Positions 53,098 to 61,713 of a DNA stretch of 64,000 nucleotides are shown piece after piece. Source of the stretch: Pseudomonas viciae. Lineage in GTDB: Bacteria > Pseudomonadota > Gammaproteobacteria > Pseudomonadales > Pseudomonadaceae. The notes beneath the pieces were generated by a model. That model was not told the DNA's origin and did no database searches. It saw nothing but the letters and a program-made list of their open reading frames with translations. The stretch's first letter is position 1. Each line of letters opens with the position of its first letter. The position numbers and the translations under genes are program-made. The stretch covers positions 4,662,001-4,726,000 of the forward strand of contig NZ_CP035088.1 in assembly GCF_004786035.1 (NCBI RefSeq). Direction: 5' to 3'.

Positions 53098-54069
53098 CTA
53101 CAGCGGCTTTTTCTGCCGCAGCTCCACGCCATTCTTGATCGCCACGATTTCGGCCAGCAGCGACAAGGCGATTTCCGCCGGGGTGTGGCTGCCAATGTGC
53201 AGGCCGATCGGGCCATGCAACCGCTCGATGGCCTCTGCAGACAAGCCTAGCTGAGCCAGGTTATCCCGGCGCTTCCGGCTGTTGACCCGCGAGCCCAGGG
53301 CGCCGACATAAAACGCCTTGGAATCCAGGGCCGTGAGCAGCGCCATGTCGTCCAAGCGAGGATCATGGGTCAAGGCCACAATGGCCGTGCGCTCGTCGGT
53401 CTGGATGCTCAACACCGCCTCGTCGGGCATCCCCGAGACAAAGCGACCATGCTGCTCTTCCCAACCATAGACAAACTCCTTGCGCGGATCGCAGATCAGC
53501 ACTTCAAAGTCCAACAGCCTGGCCATTTCCGCCACGTAACGCGACAGTTGCCCGGCACCGATCAGTAAAAGCCGCCAACGTGGACCATAGATAGCCCGCA
53601 GGACTTGGCCATCGAACACCAAGGCGTCGGTTTTGCTGGCCGGTGTCAGCGCCACGCTGCCGCTGTCCAGCGTCAGTTCACGGGCGACAATTTCATGGGC
53701 TTCGCAACGCTCCAACAGTTCGGCCACCCATTGCGGATCCCCCACCCGCTCTTCGGTCAGGCGCAAGGTACCGCCACATGGCAGACCGAAGCGCGCCGCT
53801 TCCTCGCGGGTGACGCCATAGGTGATGAGCTGCACTGGCGGACCGTCTGCCGGAATGCGACCGTCGTGCAGTCGCGCGATCAAGTCATCCTCGACACAAC
53901 CGCCCGACACCGAACCAATCACCACGCCGTCTTCGCGCAGGGCCAGCATCGCCCCCGGCGGCCTCGGCGCAGTGCCCCAGGTCTGGACCACGGTGAACAA
54001 CACCACCCGCTGCCCGGCGCGGCGCCACTCAAGCACGCTGCGCAGGACGTTCAGATCAACGCTATCCAT
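53098..54069 (-). CDS. XdhC-family molybdenum cofactor insertion/maturation protein
   Basis: A 323-residue protein with the XdhC/CoxI N-terminal region (TVVQTWGTAPRPPGAMLALR, SVSGGCVEDDLIARL) and a C-terminal Rossmann-like region (LLIGAGQLSRYVAEMA; FYVGALGSR). Such proteins sulphurate or insert cofactor into molybdenum hydroxylases. ATG at 54069 shares its last base with the stop of the large-subunit gene (TGATG), so co-expression is clear. Confidence 0.9.
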   Translation of the reverse strand: MDSVDLNVLRSVLEWRRAGQRVVLFTVVQTWGTAPRPPGAMLALREDGVVIGSVSGGCVEDDLIARLHDGRIPADGPPVQLITYGVTREEAARFGLPCGGTLRLTEERVGDPQWVAELLERCEAHEIVARELTLDSGSVALTPASKTDALVFDGQVLRAIYGPRWRLLLIGAGQLSRYVAEMARLLDFEVLICDPRKEFVYGWEEQHGRFVSGMPDEAVLSIQTDERTAIVALTHDPRLDDMALLTALDSKAFYVGALGSRVNSRKRRDNLAQLGLSAEAIERLHGPIGLHIGSHTPAEIALSLLAEIVAIKNGVELRQKKPL

Positions 54070-56384
54070 CAGGCTTTGGCCTGTTGCCAGCCTTGCAGCT
54101 GATAGCGCACGGGCAGGTTGCGGATGCGCTGGCCGGTGGCGGCAAAAATCGCGTTGCACAGCGCCGGCGCAATCGGCGGCACGCCGGGTTCGCCGACGCC
54201 GCCCAACGGCACCTCACCCGGTGGCGTGACCAGATGCACAGCCACCTCCTTGGGCGCGAGGGACATGTGCGCGACTTCGTACATGTGGAAGTTGTCTTGC
54301 TGGACCTTGCCGTCCTTGAAGCTGATCTCCCCCACCATGGCATTGCCCAAGCCCATGACGCATGCGCCTTCGAACTGTGAGCGGATGCGCTCGGGGTTGA
54401 TCTGCGGCCCGCAATCCACGGCGATGTCGGCCTTGTGCACGATCACCGTGCCATCATCCTTGACCTCTACCTCGATCACCGCTGCCACGTAGGTGACGAA
54501 GCTGTAATGCACCGCCAGTCCAAGACCACGGCCCTTGGGCAGTTTGCGGCCCCAACCGGCGGCCTTTGCCGCGGTTTCCAGCACGGTGCGGATCCGCCCC
54601 GTATCGATGGGATAACGCTCAGGGGACTCGCCGTAGTTCCACTCTTCGCTCAAGGTGCGCGGATCGATCTTGCGATCCGGGCCAAGCAATTTGACCTGAT
54701 ACTTCAGCGGATCCTGACCGGCCTTGTGGGCCAATTCGTCGATGAAGCTCTGAATCGCAAAACCGTGAGGAATGTTCGACACCGAGCGGTACCAGCCGAC
54801 CCGGGTATGAGCGGTGGCGGCGGGGTTTTCCATGCGCATGTTAGGGATCGCGTAGGCCATATTGGTCACGCCCATGCCTACTTCGAACGGTGCTTCGTGG
54901 GTCATGCCCGGCGCAAACAACGCAGTGATGCTGGGGGCTACGGTACGGTGCAGCCAGCCGGACGGCATGCCGTCCTGATTCAGGCCGGCCTTCAGGTATT
55001 CGGCCGAAACGGTGTGGAAATACGAGTGATGAATGTCATCCTCGCGGGTCCATTGCACCCGTACCGCCTGACCCGCAAACTCCTTGGCGAGCACCGCCGC
55101 TTCGAGGACGAAATCGGGCTTTGACTTGCGCCCGAAACCGCCGCCGAGCAAGGTGATGTTCACCGTGACCTTGTCGAACGGGATGCCCAATCGTTCGGCG
55201 AGGCGCTCGCGGGTAACCTGCGGCGCCTGGCTCGGTGCCCAGGCTTCGCATTGGCCGTCCTTGAAACGGGCGACGGCGACCATCGGCTCCATCGGCGACT
55301 GAGACAGGTGCGGCAGGTAATAGGCCGCTTCCAGGGTTGAATCGGCCTTGGCCAATGCGTCGTCAAGGTCACCGGTGCTGCGTACGACTTTGCCGGGAGT
55401 AAGGGCAGCCGCTTCCAGTTCCTTGCGATAGGCGATGGAGTCATAACCGGCATTCGGCCCGTCGTCCCATTCGATCTTCAGCGCCTCGCGGCCCTTGATC
55501 GCCGCCCAGGTATTTTTCGCCACCACCGCCACGCCGCCCAGGGGCTGGAACTCCGAAGGCAAAGGGCGCCCTTCGATCTGCAGCACTTTGACCACGCCCG
55601 GTACTTTCAGCGCAGCGCTGCTGTCCACGGTCTTGACCTTGCCGCCATAGACCGGCGGACGGGCCACGACGGCGTAGAGCATGCCGTCGAAATGCACATC
55701 GGCACCGAACACGGCGCGGCCGTTGACGATGTCTTCGCCATCGATGGCCCGGGTCGCTTCCTTGCCGATGTAGCGAAACTGCGAAGGCTGCTTGAGGCGC
55801 AAACTGTCACCGGCAGGCACCGACAAGGCACTGGCGGCGGCGGCCAACGCGCCATAGCCCAGTTCGCGACCGGATGGCTGGTGCACGACCTTGTGCAACT
55901 GGGCACGACATTCACCCACCGGGACATTCCACTGCGCGGCGGCGGCCTGCTCCAGCATGGTTCGCGCGGCGGCGCCGCAACGGCGCATCGGCTCGTACCA
56001 GTGACGCATGCTGCGCGAACCATCAGTGTCCTGGTTGCCGAAACGCGCCTCATCAGCTGGTGCCTGCTGCACCTTGACTAGCGCCCAATCGGCGTCCAGT
56101 TCATCGGCCACCACCATGCTCAGACTGGTGCGTACGCCCTGGCCCATTTCCGAACGGTTGCAGATCACCGTCACGCGGCCATCAGCGGCGATGCTCACGT
56201 ACACCTTCGGGTCGTCGACCGCGCCATGGGGCATGCCCTCGGCGCCGAATTTCTTTTCTTCGGCAAAGGCATCCGGCAGCCCCCAACTGGCGGCCAGCAC
56301 CAGCACACCGGTGGCGCTCGCGCCTTTGAGGAAGCCACGACGGCTGAGGTTGCTCAGCACAAAATCATTGGGCAAACGGCTCAT
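54069..56384 (-). CDS. Molybdopterin-binding subunit of an isoquinoline 1-oxidoreductase-like hydroxylase
   Basis: A 771-residue xanthine oxidase-family large subunit. ATG at 56384 has AAGGAGG 7 bases upstream. A twin-arginine signal ([15 protein letters not shown], residues about 13-27) shows export in folded form to the periplasm. Cofactor contacts are in [12 protein letters not shown] and [16 protein letters not shown], the latter including the likely catalytic Glu. It works with the 2Fe-2S subunit without a flavin subunit. The substrate could be an aldehyde or N-heterocycle. Confidence 0.9.
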   Translation of the reverse strand: MSRLPNDFVLSNLSRRGFLKGASATGVLVLAASWGLPDAFAEEKKFGAEGMPHGAVDDPKVYVSIAADGRVTVICNRSEMGQGVRTSLSMVVADELDADWALVKVQQAPADEARFGNQDTDGSRSMRHWYEPMRRCGAAARTMLEQAAAAQWNVPVGECRAQLHKVVHQPSGRELGYGALAAAASALSVPAGDSLRLKQPSQFRYIGKEATRAIDGEDIVNGRAVFGADVHFDGMLYAVVARPPVYGGKVKTVDSSAALKVPGVVKVLQIEGRPLPSEFQPLGGVAVVAKNTWAAIKGREALKIEWDDGPNAGYDSIAYRKELEAAALTPGKVVRSTGDLDDALAKADSTLEAAYYLPHLSQSPMEPMVAVARFKDGQCEAWAPSQAPQVTRERLAERLGIPFDKVTVNITLLGGGFGRKSKPDFVLEAAVLAKEFAGQAVRVQWTREDDIHHSYFHTVSAEYLKAGLNQDGMPSGWLHRTVAPSITALFAPGMTHEAPFEVGMGVTNMAYAIPNMRMENPAATAHTRVGWYRSVSNIPHGFAIQSFIDELAHKAGQDPLKYQVKLLGPDRKIDPRTLSEEWNYGESPERYPIDTGRIRTVLETAAKAAGWGRKLPKGRGLGLAVHYSFVTYVAAVIEVEVKDDGTVIVHKADIAVDCGPQINPERIRSQFEGACVMGLGNAMVGEISFKDGKVQQDNFHMYEVAHMSLAPKEVAVHLVTPPGEVPLGGVGEPGVPPIAPALCNAIFAATGQRIRNLPVRYQLQGWQQAKA

Positions 56385-56851
56385 GCCTTGACCTCCTTCA
56401 AGTGAGTGGAGGCCTGGCGGATCGCGGTCTTGATCCGGTTGTAAGTGCCACAACGGCAAATGTTGCCAACCATGGCTTCTTCGATCTGCTCATCGCTCGG
56501 GTTGGGGTTGGTCTTGAGCAAGGCGGTGGCGGACATGATCTGCCCGCCCTGGCAAAAGCCGCACTGGGCCACGGCGGTATCAAGCCAGGCCTTCTGGACG
56601 ATTTGTCCAACCGGATCAGCGTGAAGCGCGTCAATGGTGCTGATGTCCTGCCCTTTCACCGAACCAATCGGCGTGATGCAACTGCGCGCCGGGGCGCCGT
56701 CGATGTGGATGGTGCACGCACCGCACAGGCCCATGCCGCAGCCGAATTTGGTGCCGTTGTAACCGGCCACGTCCCGAATGGCCCACAGCAGTGGCATGTC
56801 CTCGGTCACATCCAGTTGATGGTCTTTTCCATTGAGTTTCAGGGTAATCAT
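56381..56851 (-). CDS. 2Fe-2S subunit of an isoquinoline 1-oxidoreductase-like hydroxylase
   Basis: A 156-residue protein with two 2Fe-2S domains. The plant-ferredoxin type shows GCGMGLCGACTIHIDG and a following Cys in SCITP. The all-helical type shows AQCGFCQGGQI and NICRCGTYNRI. It passes electrons from the molybdenum centre to an outside acceptor, probably a cytochrome. ATG at 56851 is used; the frame begins a GTG two codons before. It overlaps the large-subunit gene by 4 bases and has no signal peptide, so it is exported with the large subunit. Confidence 0.92.
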   Translation of the reverse strand: MITLKLNGKDHQLDVTEDMPLLWAIRDVAGYNGTKFGCGMGLCGACTIHIDGAPARSCITPIGSVKGQDISTIDALHADPVGQIVQKAWLDTAVAQCGFCQGGQIMSATALLKTNPNPSDEQIEEAMVGNICRCGTYNRIKTAIRQASTHLKEVKA

Positions 56852-57016
56852 GGGCACGCCCGCATAGTGTTCGAGTTATGGGGTCGAGCAATCTGCCGCT
56901 TGGGTAACGGTTTGGTTGTCGCAGACTGGCTCAGGCTGATCGGGCTCTCTTGTGCACACACGCAAGGCGTCTGCACCGGGCCTTCAATGCTGACTAAATT
57001 AACCCAGGATCAAGCA

Positions 57017-57075
57017 AAACGCCCTGCACAATCCTGCACAAATGCTTCGTGTGCGAGGTTGTGCAGGGCGTTTTT
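57017..57075 (-). terminator. Terminator of the comEC-murB operon
   Basis: The arms CGCCCTGCACAA and TTGTGCAGGGCG enclose a 27-base loop and are flanked on both sides by A or T runs. On the minus strand the structure lies 22 bases after the murB stop codon and ends with TTTT. Confidence 0.75.
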
Positions 57076-57096
57076 GGCCGACGGCAAAAACCAGTT

Positions 57097-58116
57097 TCAG
57101 TACCGATTGGGCTCCATTTCCAGATCGACCTGGAAGCGCTCAGCAATGTCTTTCTGGATACGCAGGGCCAGGTTCAACAGTTGCGGGCCAGTGGCATTGC
57201 CGTAGTTGACCAGCACCAGCGCCTGCAACTTATGCACCCCGGCGTCACCTTCACGAAAACCCTTCCAGCCGGCCCGTTCGATCAGCCAGCCGGCGGCGAT
57301 TTTCATCTGCCCTTCAGGCTGTGGATAAGCCACCAGGTCCGGGTATCGCACTTTGAGTTGCGCCACGTGGGTGGCCGGCACCAGCGGATTCTTGAAGAAA
57401 CTGCCAGCGTTGCCCAGCACGGCCGGATCCGGAAGTTTTTCACTGCGAATGCTGCAAATGGCCCGACTGACATCGGTGGGCGTGGCCTGGTCGACGCCCT
57501 GCTCGGTCAACCGTTGACGAACCGGGCCGTATTCCAGATGCAGGTGCGCGGCGCGACTGAGAGCAAAGCGCACCCGCAGAATCAACCAGCGGCCCGCCTG
57601 CTGTTTGAACAGGCTGTCGCGGTAGCTGAAACAGCACTCTTCGAGGTTGAAGTCGCGCAACTCACCGGTCTGGCGATCCAGGGCGGTGAGGCCGGCGAAG
57701 ACGTCCTTGATCTCCACACCGTAGGCGCCGATGTTTTGCATCGGCGCTGCCCCTACCGTACCGGGAATCAGGCTGAGGTTTTCCAATCCCGCCCAACCTT
57801 GCGCCAGTGTGTACTGGACGAAAGGGTGCCACGGCTCCCCCGCCTCGGCTTCGACCACTACGCGTTCGCCGTCATCGCTGAGCAGGCGAATCCCGTAGCT
57901 GGCCATGCGCAGCACCAGCGCATCGATGTCGCCGGTCAGCAACAGATTGCTACCGCCCCCGATCACCAGCAACGGCACCTCATGCTCGCTGGCATAGGCC
58001 AACGCCTGGCGAACATCGTCATCGCTGTAGGCTTCGGCGAACAACCGCGCAGTGACGTCCACGCCGAAGCTGTTGAAGGGCTTGAGGCTGACGCCAGCCT
58101 TTACCTGCAAGCTCAT
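57097..58116 (-). CDS. murB: UDP-N-acetylenolpyruvoylglucosamine reductase
   Basis: A 339-residue FAD enzyme of the type I MurB kind. NSFGVDVTA, VIGGGSNLLLTGD (FAD site), YRDSLFK (active-site Ser) and GSFFKNP are visible. It reduces the enolpyruvyl group to make UDP-N-acetylmuramate for murein. It is the last gene of the compact operon exbB-exbD-lpxK-trm112-kdsB-ptp-murB and overlaps the phosphatase gene by 4 bases. Confidence 0.96.
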   Translation of the reverse strand: MSLQVKAGVSLKPFNSFGVDVTARLFAEAYSDDDVRQALAYASEHEVPLLVIGGGSNLLLTGDIDALVLRMASYGIRLLSDDGERVVVEAEAGEPWHPFVQYTLAQGWAGLENLSLIPGTVGAAPMQNIGAYGVEIKDVFAGLTALDRQTGELRDFNLEECCFSYRDSLFKQQAGRWLILRVRFALSRAAHLHLEYGPVRQRLTEQGVDQATPTDVSRAICSIRSEKLPDPAVLGNAGSFFKNPLVPATHVAQLKVRYPDLVAYPQPEGQMKIAAGWLIERAGWKGFREGDAGVHKLQALVLVNYGNATGPQLLNLALRIQKDIAERFQVDLEMEPNRY

Positions 58117-58577
58117 AACCGCCCCTTCAATTCGATCACCAGGCGATCCGTGGCGCGCTCGATCAGGTCCAACACCTGCTCGAAACCCTGCTCGCCGTCG
58201 TAGTACGGGTCCGGCACATCATCGAGTTCAGCTTCGTAGCGACGCAGGAACAGATCCAGCTCGGCCCGGCCATTGGCCGGTTGCAGGGCCTTGAGGTTGC
58301 GCAAATTGCTGCTGTCCATCGCCAGGATCAGGTCGTAGGCGGCGAAGTCGGCACGGGTCACCTGCTGCGCGCGCTGGGCCGACAGGTCGTAGCCGCGGCG
58401 CAGGGCTGCAGCCTGGCTGCGCTTGTCCGGAGCCTTGCCCACGTGCCAGTCACCGGTGCCGGCGGAAGCCACTTCCACCTGCCCGGCCAACCCGGCCTCG
58501 CGCAGCTTGTGCCGCAGGATGCCCTCGGCGGTGGGCGAACGGCAGATGTTGCCGAGGCAGACGAACAGAACCCGCAT
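58113..58577 (-). CDS. Low-molecular-weight protein-tyrosine phosphatase
   Basis: A 154-residue phosphatase with the P-loop CLGNICRSPTAEG (residues about 7-19) and the general-acid Asp in DVPDPYYDGEQGFEQ. It removes phosphate from tyrosines, possibly on capsule or envelope kinases. It overlaps kdsB by one base and murB by 4 bases. The physiological target is unknown. Confidence 0.94.
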   Translation of the reverse strand: MRVLFVCLGNICRSPTAEGILRHKLREAGLAGQVEVASAGTGDWHVGKAPDKRSQAAALRRGYDLSAQRAQQVTRADFAAYDLILAMDSSNLRNLKALQPANGRAELDLFLRRYEAELDDVPDPYYDGEQGFEQVLDLIERATDRLVIELKGRL

Positions 58578-59341
58578 CAGGCCTCCAGCAGGCGACGAAC
58601 GCGCTCGAGGTCTTCAATCGTGTCGACGCCGGTTGGCGGGGCGATCAGTGCATCGGCGACATGGATCCGCACGCCATGCCACAGGGCACGCAGTTGTTCC
58701 AGGGATTCAGTGTTTTCCAGCCAGCATGGGCCCCAGGCAACGAAGTCCTGGAGGAAACCGGCGCGGTAGGCATAGATACCAATGTGGCGGCGGTAAGGCA
58801 CGCCTTCTGGCATGACGTCGCGGCTTTGCGCGAACGCATCCCGGGCCCAGGGCAATATCGCCCGGCTGAAGGTCAGCGCCAGGCCGTTGAGGTCGCTGAC
58901 GACCTTGACCACACTGGGGTTGAACAGGGTTTGCAGATCTTCGATCGGCTCGGCCAGGGTGGCCATGCGCGCTTCGGGATGGGCCGCCAGGTTCGCGGCG
59001 ACCTGATCAATCACGCTGGGCGGGATCAACGGCTCATCGCCCTGCACATTGACGACGATGGCGTCGGGTTCCAAGCCCAGTTGCTCGGCGACCTCCGCCA
59101 AGCGATCCGTGCCGGAATTGTGATCTTCGCGGGTCAGGACCACCTCGGCGCCAAAGCCCTTGCAGGCCGCCACGATGCGCGCATCGTCCGTCGCCACTAC
59201 CACGCGTTGGGCGCTGCTTTTGCAGGCCTGTTCCCAGACGTGCTGGATCATCGGTTTGCCAGCGATCAACAGCAACGGCTTGCCTGGCAGGCGCGTCGAG
59301 GCGAAGCGCGACGGAATGACAACGGTGAAGGCTGCGGTCAT
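58577..59341 (-). CDS. kdsB: 3-deoxy-manno-octulosonate cytidylyltransferase
   Basis: A 254-residue enzyme with [27 protein letters not shown] and the [13 protein letters not shown] segment. It activates KDO with CMP for lipopolysaccharide inner-core synthesis. It overlaps the Trm112-like gene by 4 bases and the phosphatase gene by one. Confidence 0.97.
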   Translation of the reverse strand: MTAAFTVVIPSRFASTRLPGKPLLLIAGKPMIQHVWEQACKSSAQRVVVATDDARIVAACKGFGAEVVLTREDHNSGTDRLAEVAEQLGLEPDAIVVNVQGDEPLIPPSVIDQVAANLAAHPEARMATLAEPIEDLQTLFNPSVVKVVSDLNGLALTFSRAILPWARDAFAQSRDVMPEGVPYRRHIGIYAYRAGFLQDFVAWGPCWLENTESLEQLRALWHGVRIHVADALIAPPTGVDTIEDLERVRRLLEA

Positions 59342-59523
59342 TTGTCCAAACGCTCATCGGTGGTCAGGGTACGGGCTTCGCTTTCGAGCATCACCGGGAT
59401 GCCATCACGAATCGGGTAGGCCAGGCCGGCGCCCTTGCTGATCAGTTCGGTCTTGTCGGCACTGAGCTTGAGCGGGCCTTTACAGACCGGGCAAGCCAGA
59501 ATATCGAGCAATTTGGTGTCCAT
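59338..59523 (-). CDS. Trm112-family small zinc-ribbon-like protein
   Basis: A 61-residue protein ([18 protein letters not shown]) with one CPxC pair and the [11 protein letters not shown] ending. It is the YcaR type found between lpxK and kdsB. Eukaryal Trm112 activates methyltransferases; the bacterial role is uncertain. ATG at 59523 has AGGGGA upstream; the longer frame to 59670 overlaps lpxK and is discarded. Confidence 0.93.
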   Translation of the reverse strand: MDTKLLDILACPVCKGPLKLSADKTELISKGAGLAYPIRDGIPVMLESEARTLTTDERLDK

Positions 59524-59546
59524 GAAATTCCCCTGGATAAAAGGTT

Positions 59547-60557
59547 TTAAGGCAAAAGCCGATCTGGCAACAGGCGCATCAACTGCGTATCGAACCAGTC
59601 CGCGAAGGCCGGCGACGGTGCTGCGTCTACCACCAGGTACCACCAGTGGGGCGCGGCGAAGGCACGGCATTTGACCGCGTCCTTTTCCGTCATGACCACT
59701 GGCAACGAAGGCGTGAAATTCAGCGCCTGGGCACTGTATTCGGCGTGGTCGGCAAACCCGTGCGGTATTGGCCGCCAGTGTAGCGTTTCGAGGGTCTTGA
59801 AGAAACGCTGGGGATTGCCGATGCCGGCCACGGCGTGCAAGGCCTGGCCGGGTGGGAAATGATCGAGGGGCCGTCGTTCGCCACTGGCCAGGTTCACCAG
59901 CGCGGTGGGGCGCAATTGGAAGGCAAAGCCGTCTTCGTGATCAGCACTGGCGCCGTTGTACAGCACAGCGTCAACCGAGCGCAGGCGCTCAACCGGCTCG
60001 CGCAACGGACCGGCGGGCAGGCAACGTCTATTACCCAGGCCACGGGCATCATCGATCAGTACCAGCTCAAGGTCGCGAGCCAGCCGATAATGCTGCATGC
60101 CATCATCGGACAGGATCAGGTCCAGCGGTTCGGCTTCCAGCAGTGCCCGGACCGCGCGGCTGCGATCGGGATCGATCATCAGCGGCACGCCGGTGCGTTG
60201 GACGATCAACAGCGGCTCGTCACCCGCGACATCGGCGCCCTGCCCGGCCTCGACCCGCCAAGGCAGTTGCGGCGGCTTGGCACCATAACCCCGGCTGACC
60301 ACCCCGACCCGCAGGCCACTGCGCTGGCAGTGCTGGATCATCCACAGGATCAGCGGCGTCTTGCCGGTGCCGCCTACCGTGATGTTGCCGACCACGATCA
60401 GCGGCACGGGCGGCTGGTAGATCTCGCCCTCCCCCGCCAGGAAGCGCTCGCGCTTACCCACCACCACTCGCCGGTACAACCACTCCAGCGGCCGCAGCAA
60501 TACCAGGGCCGGATGACCGTCATACCACGCGGCAAGCAAGCGATCGGACATGGCCAT
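59547..60557 (-). CDS. lpxK: Tetraacyldisaccharide 4'-kinase
   Basis: A 336-residue lipid A kinase with P-loop [13 protein letters not shown] (residues about 57-69) and [18 protein letters not shown]. An N-terminal hydrophobic segment binds it to the inner membrane. ATG at 60557 shares one base with the exbD stop (TGATG); an ATG at 60551 is an alternative. It makes lipid IVA. Confidence 0.96.
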   Translation of the reverse strand: MAMSDRLLAAWYDGHPALVLLRPLEWLYRRVVVGKRERFLAGEGEIYQPPVPLIVVGNITVGGTGKTPLILWMIQHCQRSGLRVGVVSRGYGAKPPQLPWRVEAGQGADVAGDEPLLIVQRTGVPLMIDPDRSRAVRALLEAEPLDLILSDDGMQHYRLARDLELVLIDDARGLGNRRCLPAGPLREPVERLRSVDAVLYNGASADHEDGFAFQLRPTALVNLASGERRPLDHFPPGQALHAVAGIGNPQRFFKTLETLHWRPIPHGFADHAEYSAQALNFTPSLPVVMTEKDAVKCRAFAAPHWWYLVVDAAPSPAFADWFDTQLMRLLPDRLLP

Positions 60558-60985
60558 CAGGGTGCAGGCGCCGCCTCGACGGTGGTCATGCGCAGATGGC
60601 TGAAGCCGAGCTTGCCGGCCGCGTCCATGGCGGTGATGACCGATTGATGAGGCGTCTTGCCATCGGCGCTGATCGACAGCGGCAGCTTAGTGTCGCCACC
60701 GGACTCCTTCTGCAGGGCGTCGATCAGGCTCGCCAGGTCACTCTTGGGCAGCAACTGGTTGTTCACCGAGAACGCCCCTTCGGCGCTGATGGTAATTTCC
60801 AGGTTCTTGAGCTGCTGGTCTTCGGCCGGCGAGCCACTGACGGCTTGCGGCAATTCAACCTTGAGCTGGGTTTCCCGGGTGAAGGTGGTGGTCACGACGA
60901 AAAACAGCAACAGGATGAACACCACATCGATCAGCGACGCAAGGTTGATCTCGATGTTTTCCCGTGGTTTGCGGCGGAATTTCAC
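60557..60985 (-). CDS. exbD: ExbD/TolR-family biopolymer transport protein
   Basis: A 142-residue protein with one membrane segment (residues about 15-37, [14 protein letters not shown], including the proton-path Asp 20 region) and a periplasmic domain. GTG at 60985 overlaps the exbB stop by 4 bases. With ExbB it uses the proton gradient; the partner may be a TonB-like or Tol-type protein. Beside lpxK and comEC genes it probably belongs to the envelope group. Confidence 0.93.
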   Translation of the reverse strand: MKFRRKPRENIEINLASLIDVVFILLLFFVVTTTFTRETQLKVELPQAVSGSPAEDQQLKNLEITISAEGAFSVNNQLLPKSDLASLIDALQKESGGDTKLPLSISADGKTPHQSVITAMDAAGKLGFSHLRMTTVEAAPAP

Positions 60986-61617
60986 TTCTTGCCCCCGGCC
61001 AGGTCCACGTCACGATCGCCCTGCACCACCTCGACCAGCTTGATGGCTTCCTGTTCCATGCCCACCACCAGTTCGTCCACGCGTCGTTGCAGGAACCGAT
61101 GGAAGAACACCGCAGGGATACCCACCATCAGGCCCGCGGCGGTGGTGATCAAGGCCTTGGAAATACCGCCCGCCAGCACCGCAGCGTTAGTGGTCATGCC
61201 GGAGCCGGTGAACGCGCTGAAAATGTCGATCATGCCCAGCACCGTACCCAGAAGGCCCAACAGGGGGGACATGGCAGCGATGGTGCCCAGGGCGTTGATA
61301 TAGCGCTCCAGTTCATGGATGACCCGGGCGGCGGCTTCCTCGATGCACTCTTTCATGATCTCGCGACCATGCTTGGAGTTCGCCAGGCCCGCGGCGAGGA
61401 TTTCCCCCAGGGGCGAACTGGCCCGCAGCTCCTTGAGCTTGTCCTTGTTCAGTTGCTTGTCCTTGATCCAGACCCAGACCTGCCCGAGCAGATGCTCCGG
61501 AGTCACGCGGCTGGCCCGCAGGGTCCACAGGCGTTCGGCAACGATACCCAGTGCCGCGATGGAACTCAGAATGATCGGCAACATCATCCAGCCGCCGGAT
61601 TTGACCAATTCCCACAC
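60982..61617 (-). CDS. exbB: ExbB/TolQ-family proton channel protein
   Basis: GTG at 61617 (MWELVKSGGWMMLPIIL) is chosen because GAGGGGG lies 8 bases upstream and it fits the family N-terminus; the frame to 61647 has no ribosome site. The 211-residue protein has three membrane segments (about 8-28, 107-130 and 150-175) with TVLGMIDIFSAF and GISKALITTAAGLMVGIPAVF. It forms the channel with ExbD. Confidence 0.93.
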   Translation of the reverse strand: MWELVKSGGWMMLPIILSSIAALGIVAERLWTLRASRVTPEHLLGQVWVWIKDKQLNKDKLKELRASSPLGEILAAGLANSKHGREIMKECIEEAAARVIHELERYINALGTIAAMSPLLGLLGTVLGMIDIFSAFTGSGMTTNAAVLAGGISKALITTAAGLMVGIPAVFFHRFLQRRVDELVVGMEQEAIKLVEVVQGDRDVDLAGGKK

Positions 61618-61713
61618 AGTGACAGCCCCCTCGAAAAAGTGCGCCACTTTATCATACAGACTCGCCTTGGAGGCTCGACCTGCCGATAAGTCCGTCGCGC
61701 GAGCTGACCCGAG

